Positions 35,649 to 43,847 of a DNA stretch of 64,000 bases are shown one piece after another. The notes under the pieces are model-generated. The model was not told the DNA's origin and did not search any database. It was given only the letters and a program-made list of their open reading frames with translations. The number at the start of each line of letters is the position of its first letter. Position 1 is the first letter of the stretch. Source of the stretch: Hymenobacter sp. BT559 (GTDB taxonomy: Bacteria; Bacteroidota; Bacteroidia; Cytophagales; Hymenobacteraceae); contig NZ_JAGETY010000003.1 in NCBI RefSeq assembly GCF_017571525.1, forward strand, positions 1 to 64,000, written 5' to 3'. A program made the translations under genes and the position numbers.

Positions 35649-35675
35649 GAGAGAAGCCTCCGCCCTCGACAAGTT

Positions 35676-35716
35676 AGACCGTCATGCTTCGGCAAGCGCA
35701 GCATGACGGTCTTTTT
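35676..35716 (+). terminator. terminator after the GH51 gene
   Basis: Perfect 13-bp stem AGACCGTCATGCT / AGCATGACGGTCT, 11-nt loop, T-run TTTTT. Shares the CCGTCATGC core with the bshB1/kup terminator. Confidence 0.88.
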
Positions 35717-35756
35717 GGTTTGTCAATTCGAGTATAATCCACTGCCTTTCTGAGCT

Positions 35757-37427
35757 ATGAGCAATTTTACCCATTCTTTGCCCAGGTCACTGCGTGCCTG
35801 GGCTAGTCGCTTGCTTTGGCTGGTGCTGACTGTCTTTTCGGGCCACGCGGCGCTAGCCCTGCAAGGCGCCACCGGCGCGCACGACCCCTCCACGATGGTG
35901 AAGCGCAACGGCGTGTACCACATCTGGACTACCGGCGACCAGATTTACCACATGACCTCGACCGACCTCATCAACTGGCAGCCCGCCGCTACGGTGTTTG
36001 CGGCCGGCACGTGGCCGGGCTGGGTGGGCACTTACGTGCCGGGCTTCAAGGGCAATTTCTGGGCGCCCGAGTGCGTGTTCATGAACGGCCAATACTACCT
36101 ATACTACTCGTGCTCGCTGGGCGGGCGCGAGTCGGCCATTGGGCTGGCCACCAGCCCCGACCTCACGACCTGGACCGACCAGGGCATGGTGGTCTATTCG
36201 GACCAGACTTCGCCCTGGGGCAGCATCGACCCGGCCGTCTTTACCGATGCGCAGGGCAAGGTGTGGATGGCCTTTGGCTCGCACCTGAGCGGCAACTGGC
36301 TCGTGCAGCTCGACCCCACCACGGGCAAGCGCCTGGATACCAACATCAAAAACATAGCTGGCGCTAGTCCGTGGTGCGAAAACGAGGCTTCGTACGTGAT
36401 GCAGCATGGCGGCTACTACTACCTGTTTTATAACAAAGGCATCTGCTGCGCGGGCGTTACGAGCACCTACTACGTGCAGATGGGCCGCTCGGCTAGCCCC
36501 ACCGGCCCGTTTCTGGACAAGAATGGCGTGGACCTGCTGCAAGGCGGTGGCTCCGATTTTCTGACTGCCAAGGACAACTACATCGGCCCCGGCCAAGTGG
36601 GCCTGTTCGTAGAAAATGGCGTTAATTACTTGACCTACCACTACTACGACCGCAGCCACAACGGCGCCCCCACCCTGGCCATCGCCAATCTGAGCTGGGA
36701 TGCGGCCGGCTGGCCCGTGGCTACCCAGGACTGGCTGCCTGCTGGCACCTACGCCCTCACCAACCAAGGCAGCGGCAAGGCCTGGGCCGCCGGCAATTGC
36801 ACCACGGCCGCCGGCCAGGCACTGGTGCAAAGCACCGCCACCGGCCAGCCCTGCCAGCAGTGGAAACTCGTGCCCCAGGGCAGCGGCCTATATAAAATCA
36901 CCAATGTGCTAAGCAACCTCAACGCCGACCAGACTGGTTGCGTCGAAGACGCGGGCACCAAGCTGGGCCTGCAAGCCAGCTCGGCGCTCAACTGCCAGCA
37001 GTTTCGCGTAGAGCGGGCCGCCGATGGCACCTATGTGCTAGCCGCTTTTTACGGCAACCGGGTGGTGGAAGTGCCCAATGCCTCGTCGGCCGATGGCCAG
37101 CAGCTGGGCCTGTGGGATTACAACGGCTGCACCTGCCAGCACTGGGTTATACAGGCGCCGGGCGTGGTCACGGCCGTGCGCTCGGCCTTGGCTGCCCAGG
37201 TGCAGCTATTCCCGAACCCAACGCGGGGCGGCAGCTTCACGGTGCAGCTGCCCGCGGGTACCCGCGCCACCCTCACCGTGGCCGACCTGAATGGCCGGCT
37301 GGTGTACCGCCGTGAGCTGACTGGCGGTGGCCCCGGCGAAGTGCCTGCGGGCCTGGGCGCCGGCACCTACGTGGTGCAGGTAGCCACGGCAACCGAGGTA
37401 GCCACCCGCAAGCTGGTAGTGCTATAG
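35757..37427 (+). CDS. second secreted GH43 endo-arabinanase with ricin-type lectin and T9SS domain
   Basis: A 556-residue paralogue of the enzyme at 30091 with the same domain order: signal peptide (cleavage near LALQ), GH43 propeller with base Asp43 (HDPS), a SIDPAVF Asp and acid Glu210 (ENEASYV), CC loop (GICCAGVTSTYY), ricin-type beta-trefoil (QQWKL, QQFRV, QHWVI) and type A T9SS domain (VQLFPNPTRGGSF, ending TRKLVVL). It diverges in the substrate-lining loops, for example a shorter blade after SCSLGGRE, so a different chain length or branching preference is likely. It lies behind a terminator and probably has its own promoter in the 108-bp gap. Confidence 0.9.
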   Translation: MSNFTHSLPRSLRAWASRLLWLVLTVFSGHAALALQGATGAHDPSTMVKRNGVYHIWTTGDQIYHMTSTDLINWQPAATVFAAGTWPGWVGTYVPGFKGNFWAPECVFMNGQYYLYYSCSLGGRESAIGLATSPDLTTWTDQGMVVYSDQTSPWGSIDPAVFTDAQGKVWMAFGSHLSGNWLVQLDPTTGKRLDTNIKNIAGASPWCENEASYVMQHGGYYYLFYNKGICCAGVTSTYYVQMGRSASPTGPFLDKNGVDLLQGGGSDFLTAKDNYIGPGQVGLFVENGVNYLTYHYYDRSHNGAPTLAIANLSWDAAGWPVATQDWLPAGTYALTNQGSGKAWAAGNCTTAAGQALVQSTATGQPCQQWKLVPQGSGLYKITNVLSNLNADQTGCVEDAGTKLGLQASSALNCQQFRVERAADGTYVLAAFYGNRVVEVPNASSADGQQLGLWDYNGCTCQHWVIQAPGVVTAVRSALAAQVQLFPNPTRGGSFTVQLPAGTRATLTVADLNGRLVYRRELTGGGPGEVPAGLGAGTYVVQVATATEVATRKLVVL

Positions 37428-37445
37428 AAAGAAAGTAGGGGCTAT

Positions 37446-37484
37446 AAACACGTCAGGCTGCGCATCGCGCAGCCTGACGTGTTT
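37446..37484. terminator. strong hairpin after the second arabinanase
   Basis: Perfect 18-bp inverted repeat AAACACGTCAGGCTGCGC / GCGCAGCCTGACGTGTTT with a 3-nt loop, 18 bp after the stop. Convergent with the lipoprotein gene at 37620, so it may work both ways. Confidence 0.8.
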
Positions 37485-37619
37485 AGCAGTATGGCAGTTG
37501 GCTGCATCGGCTAGGCCGCTTCTCGCGGTATAGCCGGTAGGAGGGGGCTAGCACAGCGTTTGGTAGCGGCAACGCAGACTGGTCGGCCAGCAGTTGTTTA
37601 ATCAGTCTTCGTTATTTCG

Positions 37620-37937
37620 TTATTTAGTTGAGCCGCTTGGGGTGCCGTTGCCGCCCGTGCTGCCGCCTGAGCCCGTGACAGTGCCGCCGCCCGAGCCGCT
37701 CATGGTGCCCGTGCTGGAGGTGCCAGCGGCGTTGCTGCTGTTGTTGCTCGCGTTGCCGGCCTCCATCGTGTTGGCCTCCATAGTGTTACTGGAGTCGGCG
37801 CTGGTAGTATTGCTGTTGGCTGAAGCGGCTGTATTACCCGTGCCCACAGCAGTGTCTTGCTTACTACTGCACGAGGCGAGTAGTGTGCCGGACAGGGCCA
37901 GGCCTAGCAAAGCGAGTCGAAATGATGAGTTGTGCAT
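37620..37937 (-). CDS. small Ser/Thr/Gly/Asn-rich lipoprotein
   Basis: A 105-residue protein with a lipoprotein signal (lipobox LLASC, Cys23) followed by low-complexity sequence made almost only of Ser, Thr, Asn, Gly and Ala, with an exact TMEA repeat (NTMEANTMEAGN) and a Gly/Ser/Thr tail. No folded domain is apparent. The clean signal peptide and lipobox argue it is real despite the composition. Such proteins may be surface-exposed or glycosylated; function unknown. Confidence 0.65.
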   Translation of the reverse strand: MHNSSFRLALLGLALSGTLLASCSSKQDTAVGTGNTAASANSNTTSADSSNTMEANTMEAGNASNNSSNAAGTSSTGTMSGSGGGTVTGSGGSTGGNGTPSGSTK

Positions 37938-38437
37938 CGAACTGGGAGCGAATGAAAAAAGAAAAACAGATACAGCCAGTTATACGCCGGCTAGCCTGAC
38001 AGCAGCGGTGCGAATACTACGTATTTTTCAGATAAAAATACCGATGTCAGCTACGCGCCGTGGCCTCGCCCGCGCTACCTGGCCAAGCTGAGCTGCCCCA
38101 ATGGCGCCGAGCGCGGGCCGCCGTGCAAAGCAACAAGCTTGGTAAGCGTCCCATCGCAGGCCGCTACGCCTAGCTGATGCTCGGGCCCGCGAAAACTGCT
38201 GATTTAGGTAAGCGTTAACGCGTATTTGTGCCCTGCGTATTTTCTGCAACCGGCGGCGAAGCCGGAACTGGCGCTGCCTGTATAAGGTGCTAGCACAAAA
38301 GTAGATGCGCTGCGGGCTGCGCCGTGGGCTAAGGCCACTGTGGGCCACGTGCGTGGCTAACGTGCCGGCCGGGGGCGGCGTATGTAAGCCGGCTGCCAAT
38401 GGGCCGCCACCTTCTTTCCCACCCTTCCTACCTCCTT
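37938..38437. other. 500-bp spacer without a supported gene
   Basis: Between divergent genes (lipoprotein on minus, DUF892 on plus). Open frames here have arginine-rich, GC-driven composition and no recognisable fold. Short GC dyads such as GGCGGCGAAGCC are present near 38250; I see no clear promoter box or conserved motif. Confidence 0.4.
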
Positions 38438-38932
38438 ATGTTCGACAAACTGGAAACCCTCGACGACCTGTTTGAGATGCAGCTCAAAGACTTATACAGT
38501 GCTGAAAGCCAGCTGGTAAAAGCCTTGCCCCTGATGGCCGAGAAAGCGAAAGACGGCCGCCTGCGCGCTGGCTTCACCAGGCACCTACACGAAACCAAAA
38601 AACAGGTGGAGCGGCTCGAAAAAATCGGTCAGTCGCTGGGTGTTGACCTAGGGGGCCACACCTGCAAAGCCATGGCCGGTCTGATTGCCGAAGGCCAGGA
38701 AACGATGTCGGAGCGCGCCACCGACGAGGTGATGGACGCTGCCCTCATTGCGGCAGCCCAGCGCATCGAGCACTACGAGATTTCGGGCTACGGCACGGCC
38801 GCTCACTTTGCCGAGCGCCTCGGCAATACCCAGGCCGCCGAGCTGCTGCGCCAAACCCTCGACGAAGAGCAGTTTACCGATACCAAGCTCAACGACCTGG
38901 CCAAGAACTATCTAAACCAGAAAGCGATGTAG
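38438..38932 (+). CDS. DUF892 / YciE-type ferritin-like protein
   Basis: A 164-residue all-helical protein with the DUF892 signature: start LETLDDLFEMQLKDLYSAE, then HLHETKKQVERLEKI, IAAAQRIEHYEISGYGTA and LDEEQFTDTKLNDLA. The spaced Glu/His residues (E of YSAE, HETK, EHYE, DEEQ) match a ferritin-like di-metal four-helix bundle. YciE/YciF relatives are stress-induced in enterobacteria; the role here is not known. ATG at 38438 gives the family N-terminus. Terminator follows after about 115 bp. Confidence 0.85.
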   Translation: MFDKLETLDDLFEMQLKDLYSAESQLVKALPLMAEKAKDGRLRAGFTRHLHETKKQVERLEKIGQSLGVDLGGHTCKAMAGLIAEGQETMSERATDEVMDAALIAAAQRIEHYEISGYGTAAHFAERLGNTQAAELLRQTLDEEQFTDTKLNDLAKNYLNQKAM

Positions 38933-39046
38933 GGATTGGACTCCCTGTAAGCAATTGGCCGCCTGCTTCCTATCAGAAACCGGCTTCTGCTCGCTGTCCC
39001 TTTCCTGCTGTGCTGGCCCTACGGGGCAATAATATTAGTAGCTACG

Positions 39047-39073
39047 AAAATGCCCGCCCCCAGCGGGCATTTT
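39047..39073 (+). terminator. terminator between the DUF892 and RES-like genes
   Basis: AAAATGCCCGC / GCGGGCATTTT, 11 bp each, with a 5-nt loop. A strong palindrome with A-run and T-run. Confidence 0.82.
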
Positions 39074-39111
39074 CAGTTGAGCCCGGTCTGGACCCGCGCG
39101 TCCGTTTACCT

Positions 39112-40002
39112 ATGAAACCTGGATTTTCTGCTTCTGCGGCGGCCTTGGTTAAGCAGCGACTAGCCTCGCTGCGGCACCTCGATTTGCGGCAGCATTCCAT
39201 CGACGAGCTGGTGGCGCGCGTGCGCGAGTTGCTCGAAGGCCAGCCGCTGCGCTGCCTCACCCTGGCCCCCGGCCGGCTGCTCTACCGCGGCATTTTGTGC
39301 GAGGCGTTGCCCGAGCGGCTGGCCGATGTCTCTTACCCGCCGGCCGAGGCCGTGCGCCACGACCAGCGGGCTAACCGCGCCGGAATGCCCATGTTTTATT
39401 GCAGCGCTACCTGGCATCCACCATTTTTTGAGGCCCACGTGCAGCCCGGCGATGGCATCGTCATCAGCCGCTGGCAAACGCGGCAGCCGCTACGCATTCT
39501 CAGCTTTGGCTACGCCGATACCTGTGCCGACGACCCGCACTCGGACCGCGAAAAGGCCCTGCACTATGCCCTAGCCCAGCTGCCGGCCGAAACGCGCGAC
39601 CTCGCCACGTTCCTCACCAGCACCTTTACCAAGACCGTGGACGACGACAACCGCCACCACTACCGCCTTTCCATTGCTGTGGCTGAGGCCTGCCAGCTGG
39701 GCCAGGCGTTTGATGGCCTGCTATACCCGTCGGCGGCTATGGCCTCGCCGGCCCACAACCTGGCCCTGCACCCTAGCTGCCTCGATGCCGGCAAGCTCAC
39801 GCTTGATTACGTGGAACACCTGCGGGTGCACCACGTCTCACCCGATACCGACGTGCTCGACGTGCGCTCGCTGGATATAGCCCCGAGCGCCGGACCCGAC
39901 GGGCGCCTGCACTGGCTAGGCCGCCCCGGCAACTGGGTGCTGCGCGAGGGCAGTACCGCTACCGACTGCTGGCTGCAAAACGGCGAGTGGTGGTGCGCCT
40001 AG
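39112..40002 (+). CDS. orphan RES-domain protein with N-terminal extension
   Basis: 296 residues from the ATG at 39112. After a helical N-terminal region of about 55 residues, the RES-like core reads LYRGILC, a VSYPPAEAVRHDQRANRAG block, MPMFYCSATWHPPFFEAHV with the conserved Tyr and Glu, and later FDGLLYPSAAM, which matches the usual RES end (GI.YPS). The sequence is much longer than the toxin at 23224, and there is no Xre/DUF2384 antitoxin gene next to it. It may be a stand-alone NAD-modifying enzyme or a domesticated toxin. The flanking genes do not suggest a partner. Confidence 0.68.
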   Translation: MKPGFSASAAALVKQRLASLRHLDLRQHSIDELVARVRELLEGQPLRCLTLAPGRLLYRGILCEALPERLADVSYPPAEAVRHDQRANRAGMPMFYCSATWHPPFFEAHVQPGDGIVISRWQTRQPLRILSFGYADTCADDPHSDREKALHYALAQLPAETRDLATFLTSTFTKTVDDDNRHHYRLSIAVAEACQLGQAFDGLLYPSAAMASPAHNLALHPSCLDAGKLTLDYVEHLRVHHVSPDTDVLDVRSLDIAPSAGPDGRLHWLGRPGNWVLREGSTATDCWLQNGEWWCA

Positions 40003-40139
40003 CCAGCGGTGCGCTAGCCTGCCTCTGCGTAGAAACCCCGAGCGAAGGGTGGCGAATTACCGGCAAAAATCCGTCTTTTTTTCGTCGCTGTGCCGCGTTG
40101 ACTGCCGTTATAAGCTTGTCCGTTATTAGTTGACTTACC

Positions 40140-40559
40140 ATGAATCCCACCCTCACGTATGCCGACGAGGCCGTAGGGGCCGCCCCGGCCGCCCACTCGT
40201 TTGCAGTGCGGCGCTCGCAGGAGATGCCCTCGTACTACGAGCTAGCGCTCGAAGATGACCAGGGCGACTTTGCCCACTGGGTTATCCCGCTGCCTCCCCA
40301 ACAGCTGGCTAAGCGCCCGGTATTGCTGTGGCAGCTGGCCGACTCGCCTATGCTCGCCTCGCTGACCTGCCTCGAAACTGGGGCCCTGCGCCTGGCCTCG
40401 ACGCTGCCGGGTTGCACCCCCACGCTCCGCTCCGAGCTGGCCGAAGGTGTGCTCCGGCTCCGGTTCGACGGCCGGCTGCTGCGCGGCTATTACCGCTTGC
40501 AGTGCCTACCTACGGGCTGCGGGCAGCTTTGGCAACTTACTCCCATTGGCAACCAATGA
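40140..40559 (+). CDS. small protein distantly resembling the LigD 3'-phosphoesterase domain
   Basis: 139 residues. The pattern FAVRRS...YYELALE...GDFAHWVIPLPP...KRPVLLWQLADSP and the ending GVLRLRFDGRLLRGYYRLQCL...QLWQL resemble the order of strands in the 3'-phosphoesterase domain of LigD-type repair proteins. However, the catalytic histidine motif (HHARRLHYD in typical members) is absent, so enzymatic activity is doubtful. The stop overlaps the next start (ATGA at 40556-40559), so it is translationally coupled to the isoaspartyl peptidase gene. The resemblance is from memory of the family and needs a profile search. Confidence 0.45.
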   Translation: MNPTLTYADEAVGAAPAAHSFAVRRSQEMPSYYELALEDDQGDFAHWVIPLPPQQLAKRPVLLWQLADSPMLASLTCLETGALRLASTLPGCTPTLRSELAEGVLRLRFDGRLLRGYYRLQCLPTGCGQLWQLTPIGNQ

Positions 40560-41467
40560 GCCCTTACGCACTCGTCATTCACGGCGGCGCCGTCACGATG
40601 AAGCCCGGCGAGCTAAGCCCCGAAGAAGAAGCCACGCAGCGCGAGGGCCTAACCGAGGCCCTGCAAGCTGGTTGGGAAATCCTGCACCGCGGCGGTTCCG
40701 CCCTCGATGCTGTCGAGGCGGTGGTGCGCTGCCTCGAAGACAATGAGCACTTCAACGCTGGCCGCGGCAGTGGCCTTACCCAGCAGGGCGAGGTAAATAT
40801 GGATGCCGCCATCATGGATGGCCGCACCCTCAAGGCAGGCGCCGTGAGCGCCGTGCCCTACGTGCAGAACCCCATTACCCTGGCCCGCGCCGTGATGGAG
40901 GCCAGCCCGCACGTGTGCCTCTCCGAGCTCGGCGCCCTGGAGCTAGCCCTCGAAAAAGGCCTGCCGGTGAAGCCACCCAGCTATTTCATCACCGAGAAGA
41001 CCCGCCAGCAGTGGCTAGATATTGTGCAGAAAGAAGGCAAAATGGCCATGCATGATACGGTAGGGGCCGTGGCCCTCGACCAGGCCGGCAACGTGGCCGT
41101 GGCTACCAGCACCGGCGGCATCGAGGGCCAGCTGAAGGGCCGCGTGGGCGACAGCCCCGTATTGGGCGGCGGCACCTACGCCAGCAACGATTCGTGTGCC
41201 GTGTCGTGCACCGGCGATGGAGAAGTAATCATGCGCGGTGCACTAGCCCACGAAGTCTATGCCCTAGTGAAGTACAAAGGCCTGCCGCTGGCCAAAGCCT
41301 GCCAAGCCGCCTTGCAGCTGCGCGACGACGAGCTGAAGGGCGATAAAGGCATGATAGCCATTGACCCTCAAGGTAATATTGCCTTAGAATTCAACTCTAA
41401 CTTTATGCGCCGCGCCTACCGCATAGGCGATGGCGAGCCCGTGGTAGCCATGTGGAAAGATGAGTAG
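40556..41467 (+). CDS. isoaspartyl peptidase / L-asparaginase (Ntn hydrolase)
   Basis: A 303-residue plant-type asparaginase family enzyme that self-cleaves to expose a catalytic threonine. Thr168 in MHDTVGAVALD is the nucleophile, and GGIEGQLKGRVGDSPVLGGG (in part) plus GTYASND form the active site. It cuts beta-aspartyl dipeptides, including those released from cyanophycin or damaged proteins. Start chosen at the ATG that overlaps the previous stop by 4 bp. The cyanophycinase gene follows 151 bp downstream, making a degradation pair. Confidence 0.95.
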   Translation: MSPYALVIHGGAVTMKPGELSPEEEATQREGLTEALQAGWEILHRGGSALDAVEAVVRCLEDNEHFNAGRGSGLTQQGEVNMDAAIMDGRTLKAGAVSAVPYVQNPITLARAVMEASPHVCLSELGALELALEKGLPVKPPSYFITEKTRQQWLDIVQKEGKMAMHDTVGAVALDQAGNVAVATSTGGIEGQLKGRVGDSPVLGGGTYASNDSCAVSCTGDGEVIMRGALAHEVYALVKYKGLPLAKACQAALQLRDDELKGDKGMIAIDPQGNIALEFNSNFMRRAYRIGDGEPVVAMWKDE

Positions 41468-41618
41468 CGATGTTACCGCCGTCCCATAGGGGTCTCGTGA
41501 GGTGCCCTACCATAATTTTTTTGAATAAGAGCCGCCGCTGGCAGGCCTGATTTCCCTTGGTGGTGCCGTACAATTGCATATCTAGCCAGCAGCACCTTGG
41601 TTTCCATCCTTTTCCTTT

Positions 41619-42485
41619 ATGCCCCATTTATTTCCGACTCCTAAAGGCAAGCTCCTTGCCATCGGCGGCCACGAACAACGCGAAAAAGAGGGCCCCGACA
41701 GCGAGCAGTCGCCGGAGTTCATCCTGCAGCGTTTCGTAGACGAGCTGCATAAGAAAGATACCATCGTCGTCATTCCGACCGCTTCGGAAGAGCCCGATGA
41801 AGCCGCTCAAGACTACGTAAAAGTATTTACTATCCTAGGTATCAAGCACGTGGAGGTGCTCAACGTGCAAAGCCGCGAGCAAGCCAACAGCGCCGACGCG
41901 CTGGAAGTGCTGAACCGGGCCGATGGCGTGATGCTCACGGGCGGCGACCAGCTGCGGCTCACGGCCATCCTGGGCGGCACGCTGCTGCTCGAGCGCCTCA
42001 CCGAGCGCTACCTGCGCGAGCCCATTGTGGTAGCGGGCACCAGCGCCGGGGCGGCGGCCATGAGCACGCCCATGATTTACCAGGGCCGCAACGACGCGGG
42101 CTTCCTGAAAGACGAAATTCATATCACGACCGGCCTGCAACTGCTGCGCGACGTAGCCATCGACACGCACTTTATTGCTAGGGGCCGCATAGTGCGCATG
42201 GCCCAAATTATTGCCACCAACCCCGGCTGCCTGGGCCTGGGTCTGGAAGAAGACACGGCCGTGCTCGTGACCAAAGGCAGCGAGCTCGAAGTGATAGGCA
42301 ACGGCATGGTGGTGCTGCTCGATGGCCACGAGTGCAGCAACAACACCATTTACCAGGTGCAGCCGGGCGAGGTATTTTCCATCCGCGACCTGCGCTTGCA
42401 CCTCCTGGCCAAAGGGCAGCACTTTTCGTTGCCCGGCTTTGCCTCCAACAAGCCACCACTCGAAAAGCTGGAAAAGCCGGACTAG
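41619..42485 (+). CDS. cphB: cyanophycinase (S51 family serine peptidase)
   Basis: 288 residues. The fold and motifs are those of cyanophycinase: KLLAIGGHE at the start, GVMLTGGDQLRLT, and nucleophile Ser142 in GTSAGAAAMS, with DTHFIARGR (HF and R of the active site) and a C-terminal beta domain. It cuts the arginyl-polyaspartate polymer cyanophycin into beta-Asp-Arg dipeptides, which the neighbouring isoaspartyl peptidase can split to Asp and Arg. No cyanophycin synthetase gene is present nearby; the pair may serve scavenging or a synthetase encoded elsewhere. Ends before a bidirectional terminator. Confidence 0.93.
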   Translation: MPHLFPTPKGKLLAIGGHEQREKEGPDSEQSPEFILQRFVDELHKKDTIVVIPTASEEPDEAAQDYVKVFTILGIKHVEVLNVQSREQANSADALEVLNRADGVMLTGGDQLRLTAILGGTLLLERLTERYLREPIVVAGTSAGAAAMSTPMIYQGRNDAGFLKDEIHITTGLQLLRDVAIDTHFIARGRIVRMAQIIATNPGCLGLGLEEDTAVLVTKGSELEVIGNGMVVLLDGHECSNNTIYQVQPGEVFSIRDLRLHLLAKGQHFSLPGFASNKPPLEKLEKPD

Positions 42486-42500
42486 CCCCTCTGCAATACC

Positions 42501-42552
42501 CCAAAACACAAACCCCGACGTGGCAGTTGCCGCGTCGGGGTTTGTGTTTTGG
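42501..42552. terminator. bidirectional terminator after cphB
   Basis: Perfect 20-bp inverted repeat CCAAAACACAAACCCCGACG / CGTCGGGGTTTGTGTTTTGG between convergent genes. Confidence 0.88.
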
Positions 42553-42570
42553 TAATGAGGCTAACCTAGG

Positions 42571-42828
42571 CTAGCGCATGATTTTACCTTGGTTGTCCCA
42601 GTGGCTCGATTTCACTTCGAGGCTGCCCGGCTGGCGCTTGATGGTGCGCGTGTAGCGCTCGCCGGCAATGAGGCCGTCGGGCCGGCGCTTGCCAAAAAAC
42701 AGCAGTACCGGCTCGCCGTGCTCGTTGGTAACGAAGGTGATATCGTAGCCCTTAAACACATCGTTGATAGTGGTTTTGGGCTCGTAGGTTTTGCTTAACT
42801 TTTTATCTAGCTCAGGATGTAATGGCAT
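42571..42828 (-). CDS. conserved hypothetical small protein
   Basis: An 85-residue protein with mixed strand pattern (YDITFVTNEHGEPVLLFFGK, RRPDGLIAGERYTRTIKR) and a balanced, non-random composition. The codon-like structure and clean ATG favour a real gene over the longer frame that reads through it from upstream. I do not recognise the fold. It lies 82 bp after the RmlD-like gene on the same strand and ends at the shared terminator. Confidence 0.72.
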   Translation of the reverse strand: MPLHPELDKKLSKTYEPKTTINDVFKGYDITFVTNEHGEPVLLFFGKRRPDGLIAGERYTRTIKRQPGSLEVKSSHWDNQGKIMR

Positions 42829-42910
42829 GGGAAAGGGTAGGTTGAGGTAGTAGTTAGTGTGTAAAGACGCGTCTTTACGCCTCTGTCTGCTACGAAGCTG
42901 CAGGCAGAAA

Positions 42911-43837
42911 CTAGTCCACCAGCACAGCCGGGGGGCTAGCCGATTGCAGCAGTTGCTCGTCGGTGAGGTAGCGTTGCAGCCCACTCTCGATGCTCGGCAG
43001 CAAAATGCCCTGCTGGCTGCGCAGCGCGCTGAAGCCGGGGCGCACAGCCGCCCAGCCAAACGAGGCCGCCGGGCGGGGCACGATGCCCGCCGTATCGAGG
43101 CCAGCGGCGCACACGGCCTGGCGGGCCAGCTCGGCCCAGGTGCAGGTGCCGTGGTTGGTGAGGTGCCAGATGCCGCGCTCTTCGTCGAGCAGCAGGTCGA
43201 GGGCGGTGTTGACGAGGTCGGGCACGTAGGTGGGCGAGATGAGCAGGTCGTCGGCAGCCGCGAAGGGCTGCCCGGCGCGAGCCGCCGCCAGGGCGTGGTG
43301 CACAAAATTGTGCGAGTCCCAGGCCCCGAAGAAGGCGCTGGTGCGCACCACCAAGGCCGATGGCAGGTGGGCTAGCACGGCCTGCTCAGCTTGCAGCTTG
43401 CTGTGGCCGTACACGTTGAGGGGTCGGGCGCGGTCGGTTTCGAGGTAGGCCTGGGCCTGCTGCCCATCAAAAACCAGGTCGGACGAAAAGGTGAGCAGTT
43501 GGATGCCGTGCGTGGCGCACGCCTGGGCTAGCAGCGCCGGGCCCACCGCGTTTTCGCGGTAGCAGCGGGCGGTGTCGGCCTCCGCATCATCGACGCGCAC
43601 GTAGCCGGCGGCATTCACCACGGCCCAGGGCTGGTAGCGTTCTAAAGCCTGGGCAATGGCGTCGGCGTCGGCAATGTCGAGCTCGTCGCGGCCAAGGCAC
43701 ACCGCCGCTAGCCCCCTGATGTGGCATACCTTCCGAAAAGCTCGGCCCAGCGTGCCTGTGCGGCCCGTAATGAGCAACGACTGAGCGGTAGGGGCGGTGG
43801 GCGCTTGGCTAGCTAGTGAATTCGTTTTTAAGCTCAT
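42911..43837 (-). CDS. RmlD-like NAD-dependent sugar epimerase/reductase
   Basis: 308 residues, Rossmann fold with the extended-SDR/RmlD pattern: ITGRTGTLGRAF (dinucleotide motif), a WAVVNAAGYVRVDDAE strand, catalytic Ser and YGHSK (Tyr-xxx-Lys) and the substrate-side motif RTSAFFG. RmlD reduces dTDP-4-keto-rhamnose; the other dTDP-rhamnose genes are absent here, so the substrate is uncertain. Start at 43837 chosen because the 54 upstream codons lie inside the preceding gene. It is 10 bp after the GH1-like gene, and the two form an operon. Related pairs may be fused elsewhere. Confidence 0.85.
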   Translation of the reverse strand: MSLKTNSLASQAPTAPTAQSLLITGRTGTLGRAFRKVCHIRGLAAVCLGRDELDIADADAIAQALERYQPWAVVNAAGYVRVDDAEADTARCYRENAVGPALLAQACATHGIQLLTFSSDLVFDGQQAQAYLETDRARPLNVYGHSKLQAEQAVLAHLPSALVVRTSAFFGAWDSHNFVHHALAAARAGQPFAAADDLLISPTYVPDLVNTALDLLLDEERGIWHLTNHGTCTWAELARQAVCAAGLDTAGIVPRPAASFGWAAVRPGFSALRSQQGILLPSIESGLQRYLTDEQLLQSASPPAVLVD

Positions 43838-43847
43838 AGGGAAAGAA

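Noticed and set aside
37491..37510. TGGCAGTTGGCTGCA as a sigma54 promoter
   Set aside because: The GG to GC distance is 9 instead of 10, and it lies in a terminator-bounded spacer with no suitable gene downstream.
38028..38399. Arg-rich minus-strand frame in the 37.9-38.4 kb spacer
   Set aside because: No ribosome site, no fold-like pattern and arginine-rich composition from GC-rich sequence.
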